In this document: positions 53,800-63,300 of the stretch, one piece after another
Layout of the letters: each line of letters opens with the position of its first letter
Numbering within the stretch: position 1 is the first letter of the stretch
Origin: Sphingobacteriaceae bacterium
Lineage (GTDB): Bacteria > Bacteroidota > Bacteroidia > B-17B0 > Aurantibacillaceae
DNA: 64,000 nt
Assembly (NCBI GenBank): GCA_002319075.1
Contig: NVQB01000001.1
Location: 186,001-250,000, forward strand
Direction of reading: 5' to 3'
Made by a program: the position numbers and the translations under genes
The notes under the pieces: model-generated
Databases searched by the model: none
Told to the model about the DNA's origin: nothing
Seen by the model: only the letters and a program-made list of their open reading frames with translations

Positions 53800-55125
53800 T
53801 CAACGCTTGCGCATGCTCCTGCTTTTCTCAAGAGCGCGTCTTTGTTTTTCCTGGCGGCGTTTTCCGCCTAATTGTACCTTGGCATTTTTTGCTTTTTTCT
53901 CATGGAAGGCTCCGGTAGGAATGACTAATTTCTTTCCTTTTTTAAGGTTTTTATCACGAACTGCAGGAATTTCATCGGGTGTAAGATCTTCTGAAATCTC
54001 AACATCTTCCGGTAAATCGAGTACCGTTATTTTTTTTGCCATGAGTTCTTCGATGGCTTCCTGCATTTCGAGTTCTTTATCGGTTATAAAACTTAAGGCA
54101 ATACCAGTTTTATCTGCCCTACCCGTTCTACCAATACGGTGAATGTAAGAGCTGGGATCTTTTGGAGTATCAAAATTTATAACGTGAGTTACGTCTTGCA
54201 AATCGAGTCCGCGGGCAATTACATCTGTAGCAATCAATAAACGGTGCGTACCTTCCTGGAATTGTTTTACCGCATTAAAACGGTGGGGCTGCGACTTATT
54301 GGAGTGAATGATGCCAATGTCGTCGCTAAAGGCTTCGAGCTCTTTTTCAAGATCATCGGCTATTTTTTTATTTTTCACAAACAACAATACTTTGCTCATG
54401 CTGGCATCATTCTCTAAAAGCCATTTCAGCGTGTTAACCTTCGTGTAAAAATTCGGAATGTGATAAGCTTGCTGAATGATTTTCTCTAAAGGCGTTCCGC
54501 GGGTTATGACCTCTATGTATTCGGGAGCGTTAAAATATTTTTCAATCATCGCTTCCACATCTTCGGTAAGGGTTGCCGAAAACATTAAATTCTGACGTTT
54601 TGGTGGAAGAACTTCTAAAATTTGTTTGAGTTGGGGCCTGAATCCTAGATTCAGCATTTCATCCACTTCATCGATCACCAGTTTTTTTACAGCACTGAAT
54701 TGTAAAGTGCGGCTCAAAGTAAGATCGATCAATCGTCCGGGAGTTGCCACTAAAATATCGAGACCATCATATACTTTTTGTTTTTGTGTATTGATATTGG
54801 AAGCACCATAAACTCCGAAAACGCGAAGACTCATGTACTTTGCAAGCTTTTCAATTTCTGTTACTACCTGCACCACCAGCTCACGTGTTGGAACCACAAT
54901 GAGCACGCGCGGGTGACGTTGTTCTGAATAAGTAAGCTGACGTAAGATCGGAATTAAATAAGCAAATGTTTTTCCAGTACCGGTTTGCGCAATCCCCACA
55001 GCATCTTTGCCCGACATAATGATCGGGAAAGCTTTTTCCTGAATAGGTGTTGGATTTTCCAGCTCCAGATCCTGTAAAGCTTTTACAAGTGGTTTAGAAA
55101 GGTTGAGATCGTTAAAGGAAGTCAT
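53800..55125 (-). CDS. DEAD-box RNA helicase (RhlE-like)
   Basis: A 441-aa ATP-dependent RNA helicase. Motifs in order: Q motif NPTPIQEKAFP, I AQTGTGKT (46-53), Ia PTRELV, Ib TPGRLID, II DEVD (152-155; DEVD instead of DEAD), III SAT (183-185), V ATDVIARGLD, VI HRIGRTGRA. The C-terminal tail is basic (KKGKKLVIPTG ... GGKRRQEKQRRALEKSRSM) and should bind RNA. Probably used in ribosome assembly or RNA turnover, as for other RhlE-type helicases. Divergent from the PIG-L gene across a 647-base hairpin-rich region. Confidence 0.94.
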   Translation of the reverse strand: MTSFNDLNLSKPLVKALQDLELENPTPIQEKAFPIIMSGKDAVGIAQTGTGKTFAYLIPILRQLTYSEQRHPRVLIVVPTRELVVQVVTEIEKLAKYMSLRVFGVYGASNINTQKQKVYDGLDILVATPGRLIDLTLSRTLQFSAVKKLVIDEVDEMLNLGFRPQLKQILEVLPPKRQNLMFSATLTEDVEAMIEKYFNAPEYIEVITRGTPLEKIIQQAYHIPNFYTKVNTLKWLLENDASMSKVLLFVKNKKIADDLEKELEAFSDDIGIIHSNKSQPHRFNAVKQFQEGTHRLLIATDVIARGLDLQDVTHVINFDTPKDPSSYIHRIGRTGRADKTGIALSFITDKELEMQEAIEELMAKKITVLDLPEDVEISEDLTPDEIPAVRDKNLKKGKKLVIPTGAFHEKKAKNAKVQLGGKRRQEKQRRALEKSRSMRKR

Positions 55126-55772
55126 ATGGCTATTTTACGCGAAGATACTTAAATCTTAGGCATTTAAGGCTTTAATTTTATGGCCTAAACGTAAGGCAGG
55201 CTTGCAGAGCTGCTAAAAAAAACCGAACCCAGGGCAATTAAACCACATAGAAGCATAGAACGCATAGAAAAACGCCTAGAACGCAGAAAGTCATGCATAG
55301 GAAATATTTCGCTTTGCGAAATATTTATAAACTGCAGCTCAGAGAAATTCGGCGCTTACTAGAACCATGGATTTTCTAACGTTTCCATAAGCTCTAAAAA
55401 AACCGAAACCCACTACAGGAAATTGAAACACATAGACATAGAGAGATAGAAAGAGACTAACACAGTAAGTTACACACATAACATATTTCGCAAAGCGAAA
55501 TATTTTGTTGGGTTGCCAATGTTTCGCAAAGCGAAACATTCCTATGTGCGCCTGAACTATGCGCTTAGAAGATCCTCTATCCCTCTCTATGTTTCTATGT
55601 GGTTATGTGCTAAAAACAGCCCAACTGATTTTTTTTTGGCGGTTAAAAAGCATAACTCAAAACTTCCAAACCCTGACAAATATCTGTTTTTAACCAATTT
55701 TGCATTTCATACAATTCATAAATAGGTATCTTCAAAACCGGTTAAAAAATCCTTCTTCTTTAAATTTTTGAT
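55126..55772. repeat. Hairpin-rich intergenic region with direct and inverted repeat copies
   Basis: No gene in 647 bases. Three short perfect hairpins have TTTCGC/GCGAAA at the loop base: 55302-55326 (11-bp arms, TTT loop), 55483-55503 (9-bp arms, AAA loop) and 55518-55540 (10-bp arms, AAA loop). A longer repeat (AAAAAAACCGAA... CACATAGA...ATAGA) occurs at about 55211-55290 and again at 55391-55455, and inverted at 55575-55616 (TCTCTATGTTTCTATGTGGT). It looks like REP/MITE-type DNA without a transposase here. Both neighbouring genes diverge from it, so their promoters must be inside or at the edges. Confidence 0.85.
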
Positions 55773-58265
55773 ATGAAAAAACATTTTAGACTTTTCATCA
55801 TAGCGCTGTTTTATGTCCTCGTTGGTCACGCACAGACAACACAAACCATGAATTCTGCGGAAATTCTTCAGGGTTTAAAAAAATTAAATACTGTAGGCGC
55901 AGTGCTTTATGTAGCGGCGCACCCGGATGATGAGAACACCCGTCTTCTGGCTTATCTTGCTAATGAAAGAAAAGTGCGCACGGGTTATCTTTCACTTACG
56001 CGGGGAGACGGCGGCCAAAATCTAATTGGTAAAGAGCAAGGTGAGTTGTTAGGTTTAATTCGCACCCAGGAATTGCTTGCTGCCAGAAGAACGGATGGCG
56101 CAGAACAATTTTTTACACGCGCTAATGATTTCGGGTATTCTAAAAATCCGGAAGAGACTTTTAGCATCTGGAACAAGGATAGCATTTTATCGGATGTTGT
56201 TTTGACTATCCGCCGGTTTAAACCGGATGTGATCATTTGCCGTTTTCCTACAACGGGAGAAGGTGGGCATGGTCACCATACGGCATCTGCTATACTTGCG
56301 TTGGAAGCTTTTGACGCAGCGGCTGATCCCACGAAATTTCCTGAACAATTAAAGTATACACAAGTTTGGAAGGCAAAACGTATCTTTTTCAACTCTTTTA
56401 ATTTCGGATCTACAAACACTACTTCACCCGATCAATTAAAAATAGACGTAGGCGTGTTTAATCCTTTATTGGGAAAAAGTTATGGAGAGATTGCTTCTGA
56501 AAGCCGCTCTATGCATAAGAGTCAGGGTTTTGGTTCTGCGAAACAACGGGGTTCTGCTACTGAGTTTTTTAAATTCTTGAAGGGCGACAGTACAAAAGCT
56601 GATATTCTGGCCGGTGTAAATACCAAATGGGACCGTATGCGCGGAACAGAAAAATTACAGAATACTATCGAAGAATGCATTAAATATTTCGATGCCCAGG
56701 CTCCCGAAAAAAGTGTGACTGCTTTGGTTTCTATTTACAAACAATTGCAGGCTTTGGATTCTAAAAACGAGCAATTGAATTACTGGAAACAACAAAAACT
56801 AAAAGAGACGGAAAATTTACTTTTTGCCTGTTCAGGATTATGGTTAGAAAGTTTTGCCGGAGACTACATTGGTATTCCTGAAAAAGACGCTCAGATAACT
56901 GTAAATGTTGTAACCAGAAATAAATCGGACATAAAATTAAACCGCATTTCTTATGTGGGGATGAGTGACACGAGCATGTCTTTAATTCTAAAACAAAACG
57001 AATTATACACTTTTAAACGTAAACAAAAATTAGCTGCGGATCTGCCCTACTCCACACCCTATTGGTTAAGTGAGAAACATGAGCCCGGTTTGTACATGGT
57101 TAGAAATAAATCTTTGATTGGAAAACCAGAAAATGAATCCGCTTTGAAAGTTGAATTTAACCTCAGCATCCAGGATCTTGCGTTAAAAGTGGAACGTTCG
57201 CTGGTTTATAAATATACCGATCCGGTTAAAGGAGAAATTTACAGACCATTTGAAGTGCTTCCTCCTGTAACGATTACTATTCCGGAAAAAGTTTTTGTGT
57301 TTACGGATGCAAATCCAAGAACACTTCTTATAACGGTTAAAGCAAATGCTGCAAACATAACAGGCAATTTACAAATCAAAGCCAGTGAAGGCTGGAATAT
57401 CACTATTAAAGACCCTGCACTTAAATTAAGCAATAAAGGAGACGAACAAATTTTTGAAGTCAGCATAGTAGCCGGAAAGGGTGCTAAGGACGGCAAGTTT
57501 GAAGCTTCTGTAATTTCAGATTCGAAAATCTACAACAAAAGCATTAAACGTATTGAGTACGATCATATTCCTTACCAATTTACTTTAAGCGATGCTGAAG
57601 CAGGACTGGTAAACGTAGATTTAAAAAAATCGGGAACTAACATCGGGTATATTCCAGGTGCGGGTGATGATGTGGCGGCCTGTTTAAAACAAGTTGGTTA
57701 TAATGTTACAATTCTCAGCGACGAACTATTGACTAACAGTGATCTTTCCAAATACTCCAGTATAGTTACGGGAGTGCGTGCTTATAACACAAGCGATCGT
57801 TTACAAGTGCACTACACAAAACTAATGGATTACGTAAAAAATGGTGGTAACTTAGTTGTGCAATACAACACCAATAGCCGCGTTGGCCCGTTGCAGGCAA
57901 AGATGGGACCTTTTCCTTTTTCTATTTCGCGTGATCGCGTAACGAATGAAAAAGCAGAAATTCGTTTTGTAAATGAAAAACATGCCGCTTTAAATTTTCC
58001 TAACAAGATTGAACAAAAAGATTTCGATGGATGGATCCAGGAGCGTGGAATTTATTTCGCAGAAGACATTGACAAAAATTACGAAACTATTTTTAGTATA
58101 AATGATCCGAAAGAAAAAGCAAGTGAGGGCAGTTTGATCATTGCAAAATATGGGACAGGTAATTTTGTTTACACGGGACTGGTTTTCTTTAGGGAGTTAC
58201 CTGCCGGAGTGCCGGGAGCGTACCGCTTATTTGTGAATCTATTAAGTTTACCACAGAATAAATAA
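55773..58265 (+). CDS. PIG-L family deacetylase with large C-terminal extension
   Basis: An 830-aa exported protein (signal LFIIALFYVLVGHAQ). Residues about 40-260 are the PIG-L/LmbE metal-dependent deacetylase domain, with the zinc motif AHPDDE (49-54) and a second motif GEGGHGHHTAS (His165-169 region). The remaining ~570 residues are beta-rich (VTITIPEKVFVFTDANPRTLL, a Rossmann-like IPGAGDDVAACLKQVGYNVTIL and VVQYNT region as in glutamine-amidotransferase-like tails) and are typical of the large periplasmic members of this family in Bacteroidota. It should remove N-acetyl groups from a sugar-containing substrate. The next two genes (a 41-aa membrane peptide and a sodium symporter) follow directly, suggesting that the product is imported. 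Confidence 0.92.
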   Translation: MKKHFRLFIIALFYVLVGHAQTTQTMNSAEILQGLKKLNTVGAVLYVAAHPDDENTRLLAYLANERKVRTGYLSLTRGDGGQNLIGKEQGELLGLIRTQELLAARRTDGAEQFFTRANDFGYSKNPEETFSIWNKDSILSDVVLTIRRFKPDVIICRFPTTGEGGHGHHTASAILALEAFDAAADPTKFPEQLKYTQVWKAKRIFFNSFNFGSTNTTSPDQLKIDVGVFNPLLGKSYGEIASESRSMHKSQGFGSAKQRGSATEFFKFLKGDSTKADILAGVNTKWDRMRGTEKLQNTIEECIKYFDAQAPEKSVTALVSIYKQLQALDSKNEQLNYWKQQKLKETENLLFACSGLWLESFAGDYIGIPEKDAQITVNVVTRNKSDIKLNRISYVGMSDTSMSLILKQNELYTFKRKQKLAADLPYSTPYWLSEKHEPGLYMVRNKSLIGKPENESALKVEFNLSIQDLALKVERSLVYKYTDPVKGEIYRPFEVLPPVTITIPEKVFVFTDANPRTLLITVKANAANITGNLQIKASEGWNITIKDPALKLSNKGDEQIFEVSIVAGKGAKDGKFEASVISDSKIYNKSIKRIEYDHIPYQFTLSDAEAGLVNVDLKKSGTNIGYIPGAGDDVAACLKQVGYNVTILSDELLTNSDLSKYSSIVTGVRAYNTSDRLQVHYTKLMDYVKNGGNLVVQYNTNSRVGPLQAKMGPFPFSISRDRVTNEKAEIRFVNEKHAALNFPNKIEQKDFDGWIQERGIYFAEDIDKNYETIFSINDPKEKASEGSLIIAKYGTGNFVYTGLVFFRELPAGVPGAYRLFVNLLSLPQNK

Positions 58266-58267
58266 AT

Positions 58268-58393
58268 ATGCAGGAACCAGAAAACGAAAATTCACCCATT
58301 TTAGGAACCTGGCGCAATGTTTACATTCTTGTGATTGTTGTGGAAGTAATCGTTGTAGGTTTTCTTTATTTTTTTACACAGTATTTTAAATGA
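58268..58393 (+). CDS. 41-aa single-pass membrane peptide between PIG-L gene and symporter
   Basis: ATG at 58268, 41 codons, stop TGA (58391-58393) overlapping the symporter ATG by 4 bases (ATGA). It begins 2 bases after the PIG-L stop. The peptide has a short polar N-terminus (QEPENENSPILGTWRN), one strongly hydrophobic helix (VYILVIVVEVIVVGFLYFF) and a TQYFK tail. Other SSS symporters have small membrane partners (YjcH with ActP, YhdT with PanF), so an accessory subunit is a reasonable guess, though this sequence is not of those families. Confidence 0.8.
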   Translation: MQEPENENSPILGTWRNVYILVIVVEVIVVGFLYFFTQYFK

Positions 58394-60117
58394 GTCAGAT
58401 TGATTGGATAGTTCTTGCTCTCACGTTAGTGTCCATCGTTTTGTATGGTGTTTGGAAAAGTCGCGGTACCAATAACCTGGATGGATACCTTCTTGCCGAT
58501 AAAAAAATGCCCTGGTACCAGGTAGGATTCTCGGTAATGGCAACGCAGGCAAGCGCCATTACTTTTCTTTCGGCACCCGGACAAAGTTATAATGACGGCT
58601 TACGCTTTATACAATTTTATTTTGGTTTGCCATTGGCAATGATCGTTTTGTGTATCACGTTTATTCCCATCTTTAGAAAATTAAATGTTTTTACGGCTTA
58701 CGAATACTTAGAAAAACGCTTCGACAATAAAACGCGCTCACTAACCGCTTTTTTATTTTTATTACAACGTGGGCTTTCTACCGGAATCACCATGTATGCT
58801 CCTGCCATCATTCTCTCTACTATTTTACATACAGACATTAATTACATGATTGTGTTTACCGGATTCGTTGTAATTGGCTACACCGTTTATGGTGGCGCTA
58901 AAGCTGTTTCGCACACACAATTGCTTCAAATGAGCGTTATTTTTGCGGGACTATTTTTGTCAGCTTACCTGGTTTTAAAAATGCTTCCAGGCGATATAGG
59001 ATTTATAGAGGCATTGGACATTGCCGGTAAAATGAATAAGCTTAATGCCATAGATACCCATTTTGACCTTAATAACCGTTACACCATTTGGTCAGGAATT
59101 ATTGGCGGATTTTTTTTACAGCTCTCTTATTTTGGAACAGACCAATCGCAGGTGGGAAGATATTTAACCGGCAAATCAACCTCTGAAAGTCGCATGGGCC
59201 TTGTTATGAACGGCCTTTTAAAAATACCGATGCAGTTTATGATTTTAATGATCGGCGTTTTGGTTTTTGTTTTTTACCAGTTTCATCAGGCCCCTATTTT
59301 TTTTAATAAAGTAGAAGTAGACCGTATTGAAAACAGTGCCTATAAAGAAGAGTTCAAAAAACTCAACGATGATTATGAAGTTGTGGGAATTGAAAAACAG
59401 TATCAACTTAATAAACTTGTTGCGGCTTTAAAAGAAAAAAACGAAGCGGAAATAAGCAGCACAAGAACGCGGTTACAGGAAGCTGATCAACGCTCGATCG
59501 AAATTCGCAAAAAAGTTCCGGCGCTCATTGAAAAAAACAATAAGAAGGCTGACAGCAATGATGGCAATTATATTTTTTTACGTTTTGTTACTGAGCAATT
59601 TCCAGTAGGAGTAATTGGCCTGCTTATTGCCATTATATTTCTTGCAGCTATGGGTTCTATGGCTAGCGGATTAAACTCACTGGCTTCCACAACGGTTGTA
59701 GATTTTTATAAACGTATTATTAAGAAAGATCAAAGTGAGACCCACTATCTTTCGGCATCGCGCTGGGCAACTGTTGCCTGGGGAGTGTTTTGTATCGTTG
59801 TGGGCATCTATGCCAGCAAGTTGGGAAATCTCATTGAAGCCGTAAATATTCTCGGATCCTTATTTTATGGCACCATCCTTGGGATTTTTTTAGTGGCCTT
59901 TTATATGAAGAAGATAAATGGCAATTCCGTTTTCCTTGCAGCAATTATAGTAGAAATTTTTATCATCTTCGCCTGGCTGACTGAGCTTACGGCTTTTTTA
60001 TGGCTAAATGTTATTGGCTGTTTGCTGGTTATGGTTCTCGCTTATATTATTCAATTTTTCGGCACCACTAAAAAAGATGCATCCGGTGTTAGTGTGAGCG
60101 CTCCCTCACAAGACTAA
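58390..60117 (+). CDS. Sodium:solute symporter (SSS family) with cytosolic-type coiled insertion
   Basis: A 575-aa polytopic inner-membrane transporter. The N-terminal YLLADKKMPWYQVGFSVMATQASAITFL and the GTDQSQVGRYLTGKS region are classical SSS signatures, and GSMASGLNSLASTTVVDFY is the conserved Na-site region near the end of the core. About 13 helices. An insertion at about 305-393 (polar, highly charged, coiled-coil-like: IEKQYQLNKLVAALKEKNE, TRTRLQEADQRSIEIRKKV) separates two helices and is not found in most SSS members. Substrate unknown; operon context (PIG-L deacetylase) suggests a sugar or sugar acid derived from a deacetylated glycan. Confidence 0.93.
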   Translation: MSQIDWIVLALTLVSIVLYGVWKSRGTNNLDGYLLADKKMPWYQVGFSVMATQASAITFLSAPGQSYNDGLRFIQFYFGLPLAMIVLCITFIPIFRKLNVFTAYEYLEKRFDNKTRSLTAFLFLLQRGLSTGITMYAPAIILSTILHTDINYMIVFTGFVVIGYTVYGGAKAVSHTQLLQMSVIFAGLFLSAYLVLKMLPGDIGFIEALDIAGKMNKLNAIDTHFDLNNRYTIWSGIIGGFFLQLSYFGTDQSQVGRYLTGKSTSESRMGLVMNGLLKIPMQFMILMIGVLVFVFYQFHQAPIFFNKVEVDRIENSAYKEEFKKLNDDYEVVGIEKQYQLNKLVAALKEKNEAEISSTRTRLQEADQRSIEIRKKVPALIEKNNKKADSNDGNYIFLRFVTEQFPVGVIGLLIAIIFLAAMGSMASGLNSLASTTVVDFYKRIIKKDQSETHYLSASRWATVAWGVFCIVVGIYASKLGNLIEAVNILGSLFYGTILGIFLVAFYMKKINGNSVFLAAIIVEIFIIFAWLTELTAFLWLNVIGCLLVMVLAYIIQFFGTTKKDASGVSVSAPSQD

Positions 60118-60313
60118 ATTACTTACTTCTTTTTTATCTTTTATTTTCTTTAAAGTACACAAGCCTTAAAAAACGAAATCATTTTTTCGCTGCGTGAAAC
60201 TTTATTATCGGTGAGTGAATAAAAATTCACTTAGTGAGATTTAGAATTGAATGAGTGAGAGTGCTTGCTAATTGAGGCTTTCGCACGGTACCTTTATCGA
60301 AACTAAACGTGCT

Positions 60314-63300
60314 ATGAAAAATCTACTCATCACCCTGTTGCTCCTTCTGAGTATTTTAGAAACAAACTTATATTCACAAACAGATAGAAATTCTGCGATC
60401 CAGAATACTTCTGTGGACGCGAAGGCAAGCTATATTTCAAATCAGAGCTATTTATCTGCAAGCACTGTAAAAGATTACAAAAACTTTTATGGAGATTCCT
60501 TAAAAGGATTTAATGAAGCCGCGGTTAAAACCGAACTCCTGGCGCGCTTATATGTTGGTGAGGAGTTTATAAATGTGATGGCAATACGCAAAAGAGAATA
60601 TATTAATCAGAAATATAAGCTGGGACGATTTGCTCCTAATCAACAAACCACACAAACGCAAACTACACCTAAAGGCAAAACATCAGGAGCCGGAGCAAGC
60701 ATCAATGGAGCTCCTTGTACTAACGAAGACTTTGAAAGTACTACTCCCGGAACTTATAACACTTCCAATGCTGTATCTGGCTGGGTGGTTGAAAGCACCA
60801 GTTCTTCTACCTGCCAGGTTACCTGTAATAACCCGGCCCCTATCTGGGTAGGAGGAAGTCCGGAGTTTTCAATTGTAAGCACACCTATATTAGGACATCC
60901 CTATATTGGAAATATTGGCGCATCACCTCTGGGAGGCACCAATGTTGCAGTATTAAACGATGTTGTTCCAGGTTTCACAGTAACAAGAATCAGTACTACT
61001 TTTCCCGTTACAACTCAAAACTCTCTTTTTCAATTTGCTTATGCTGGCTCCTGGGATGGTTCGGGGCATCTCTGTTGCGACCAACCATTTTTCACAATCA
61101 ATATGTTTGACTGTAACGGCGCGGCTTTGGGTTGTTCGTCAGTAAGCTTAACCCCGTCCGGACCAAGTTGTAATAGCGGTAATAACGGCTATACTGTTAC
61201 CAATAATGTTTCATGGACTAACTGGCAGATACAGTATATTGATTTAACACCCTATATAGGAAGTTGCGTTACGATGCAGATAGTTAACGGCGACTGCACT
61301 GGCGGGGCTCACCACGGATCATTGTATTTCGATGCCAAGTGCGGAGGTTCTATACTTTGCGGTAATTGCTCACCTCCGACCACCAACACAATTTCTATCG
61401 CCGGTCCTGTAAGTTTTTGTTCCGGCAGCGGAGTGGCGCAGATTGCGGCACCCTTAGGCTATGCCACTTATTCCTGGGTAGCTCCTGCTTCCGGTCCAAC
61501 GCTTTCGCCCGCCATGTCAACGATGCAAGTCATTTCAATCTCTAATCCGGTAGCTAATTCGGTTTACACTTTATATCTAACTTCTTTTTCAGGATGTCAA
61601 TTTGTATCCACCAACACAATTGCTCCCAGCTCCGTTAACATTGCAGGACTTGCCTCAGCACCGTCCTGTGCTGGCGGTGCCAGCGGTACAGCCACTGTAG
61701 TTGGAAACGGCAGTGGAAGTGGTTATAACTACACCTGGCTGAATAGTGCCAACCTTGTAGTGGGAACAGCCTCTATAGTTACAGGTTTACCCGCGGGAAT
61801 TTATTCAATTGTTCTCACTGGCTTAGGTGCGGCAGGCTGTGGATCGGCAGTAGCTACCACAACCATTGGAACAGCCGCTCCTGCTGTACAAAGCATTCTT
61901 AAACCTTTTTGTGGAAACGTAGCTCCAATACTTACGAATGGCGGAAGTAATTTTCAGTGGTACAGTGGTACCAGCGCTATCACAGCAAGTCTGGGAGGTA
62001 ACTCTCCAACTATTGCGATACAAAATCCTGTCAACGGGCAAACTATTTCTGTAACGTATATAAGCAATCAGGGTTGTCAGGATTCTGTGCAGTATATTCT
62101 AGCATCTACAACACCCGGATTTCTTATGGCAACGGGTATTACCTCTGTATGTTTAAATGGAACCAATGGCACGGGCCAAATAAACCTGGCAACCGCGCAA
62201 GGAGCGCCTTCAGGATTTAATTACATCAATGTCGCCTCAAGCGGCAGCAATACCCCAGCGTACAACACAAGTACTTCTGCAGGAACTGCGACCAATCTTA
62301 CTTTAAGCGGGCTTGCAGCAGGCACTTACAGTGTGAACGCATTTGATGGTGCCTGTTATTATACCAGCACTTTTGTAGTGAACACACATGTTTTTAATTA
62401 TACGTTAACACCATCCTCACCCACTCTTTGTCCTGGTAACAGCCTGGCAGCTTCGGTCAACTTCGGTTATGCGCCCGGCGGCATGTATACTTATCAATGG
62501 TCTCCTTCTACCTGGCTTATCGGTACAACATCTGCCAATTCTATCGTTAGTCCCACTGTAGTGCCAGGAACTCAGGCTACAATAGTTTATACTGTAGTTG
62601 TTACCCCAACTCTGATTAATTGTCCTCTTGTAAAACACATGACCATTACTGCTGTTAATCCCGGAACTCCTACTTTTAGTGTTATTCCAGCCTTGTGTAA
62701 TAATTCTTCTGCTTATCAAATTCTTACTAATCTTCCTGGTGGTAGTTTTTCAACGAGCTTTTCTGGTACTGCGAGTCCGGTAAGTGCAGGTGGACTTATT
62801 ACTCCTTCTCATACAAACATTGTATTTGGAGTGAATACATTTACTTATTCAACATCCGTTTATACCTGCGCGGCAAGCAATACCGGTACTTATGAAGTTT
62901 CTGAATTCCGGACTGCCGCTTTAAGTGCTGGGGTTCCGGCCCTTTGTGTTACCAGCCCTGCATTTAACCTGATGACTATCGTTCAGGGTACCGCTGGCGG
63001 CAGTTGGAATGGAACAAATGTAAATGCAAACCAATTCAGTCCTGCTAACCTTCTTAGTGGTAATTATACTCTAACTTATTCCAGAACGTCTTCTCCGAAT
63101 ACACTCGCCTGTCCTTCAAACACAAGTATTAATGTTGCTGTAACAAACACGCTTATACCAACTATTACTCAAGTATCTGAATTCTGCACGAACGCTGCCC
63201 CTTTTTCTTTAACTGCTAATCCAGCAGGTGGCGGATGGTCGGCGGCTATGGGCGTTACGAATAGCGGACTGGTTATGCCGGCCAACATCACAAGTCCTAA

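Noticed and set aside
55339-55725. Short frames in the hairpin region (55339-55539 minus, 55513-55725 plus)
   Set aside because: They read through hairpins and CATAGA repeats, lack conserved features and have poor starts.
60214-60231. Small hairpin AGTGAAT/ATTCACT before the giant adhesin gene
   Set aside because: A 7-bp AT-rich stem with no T-run; could be chance, and no function is suggested.
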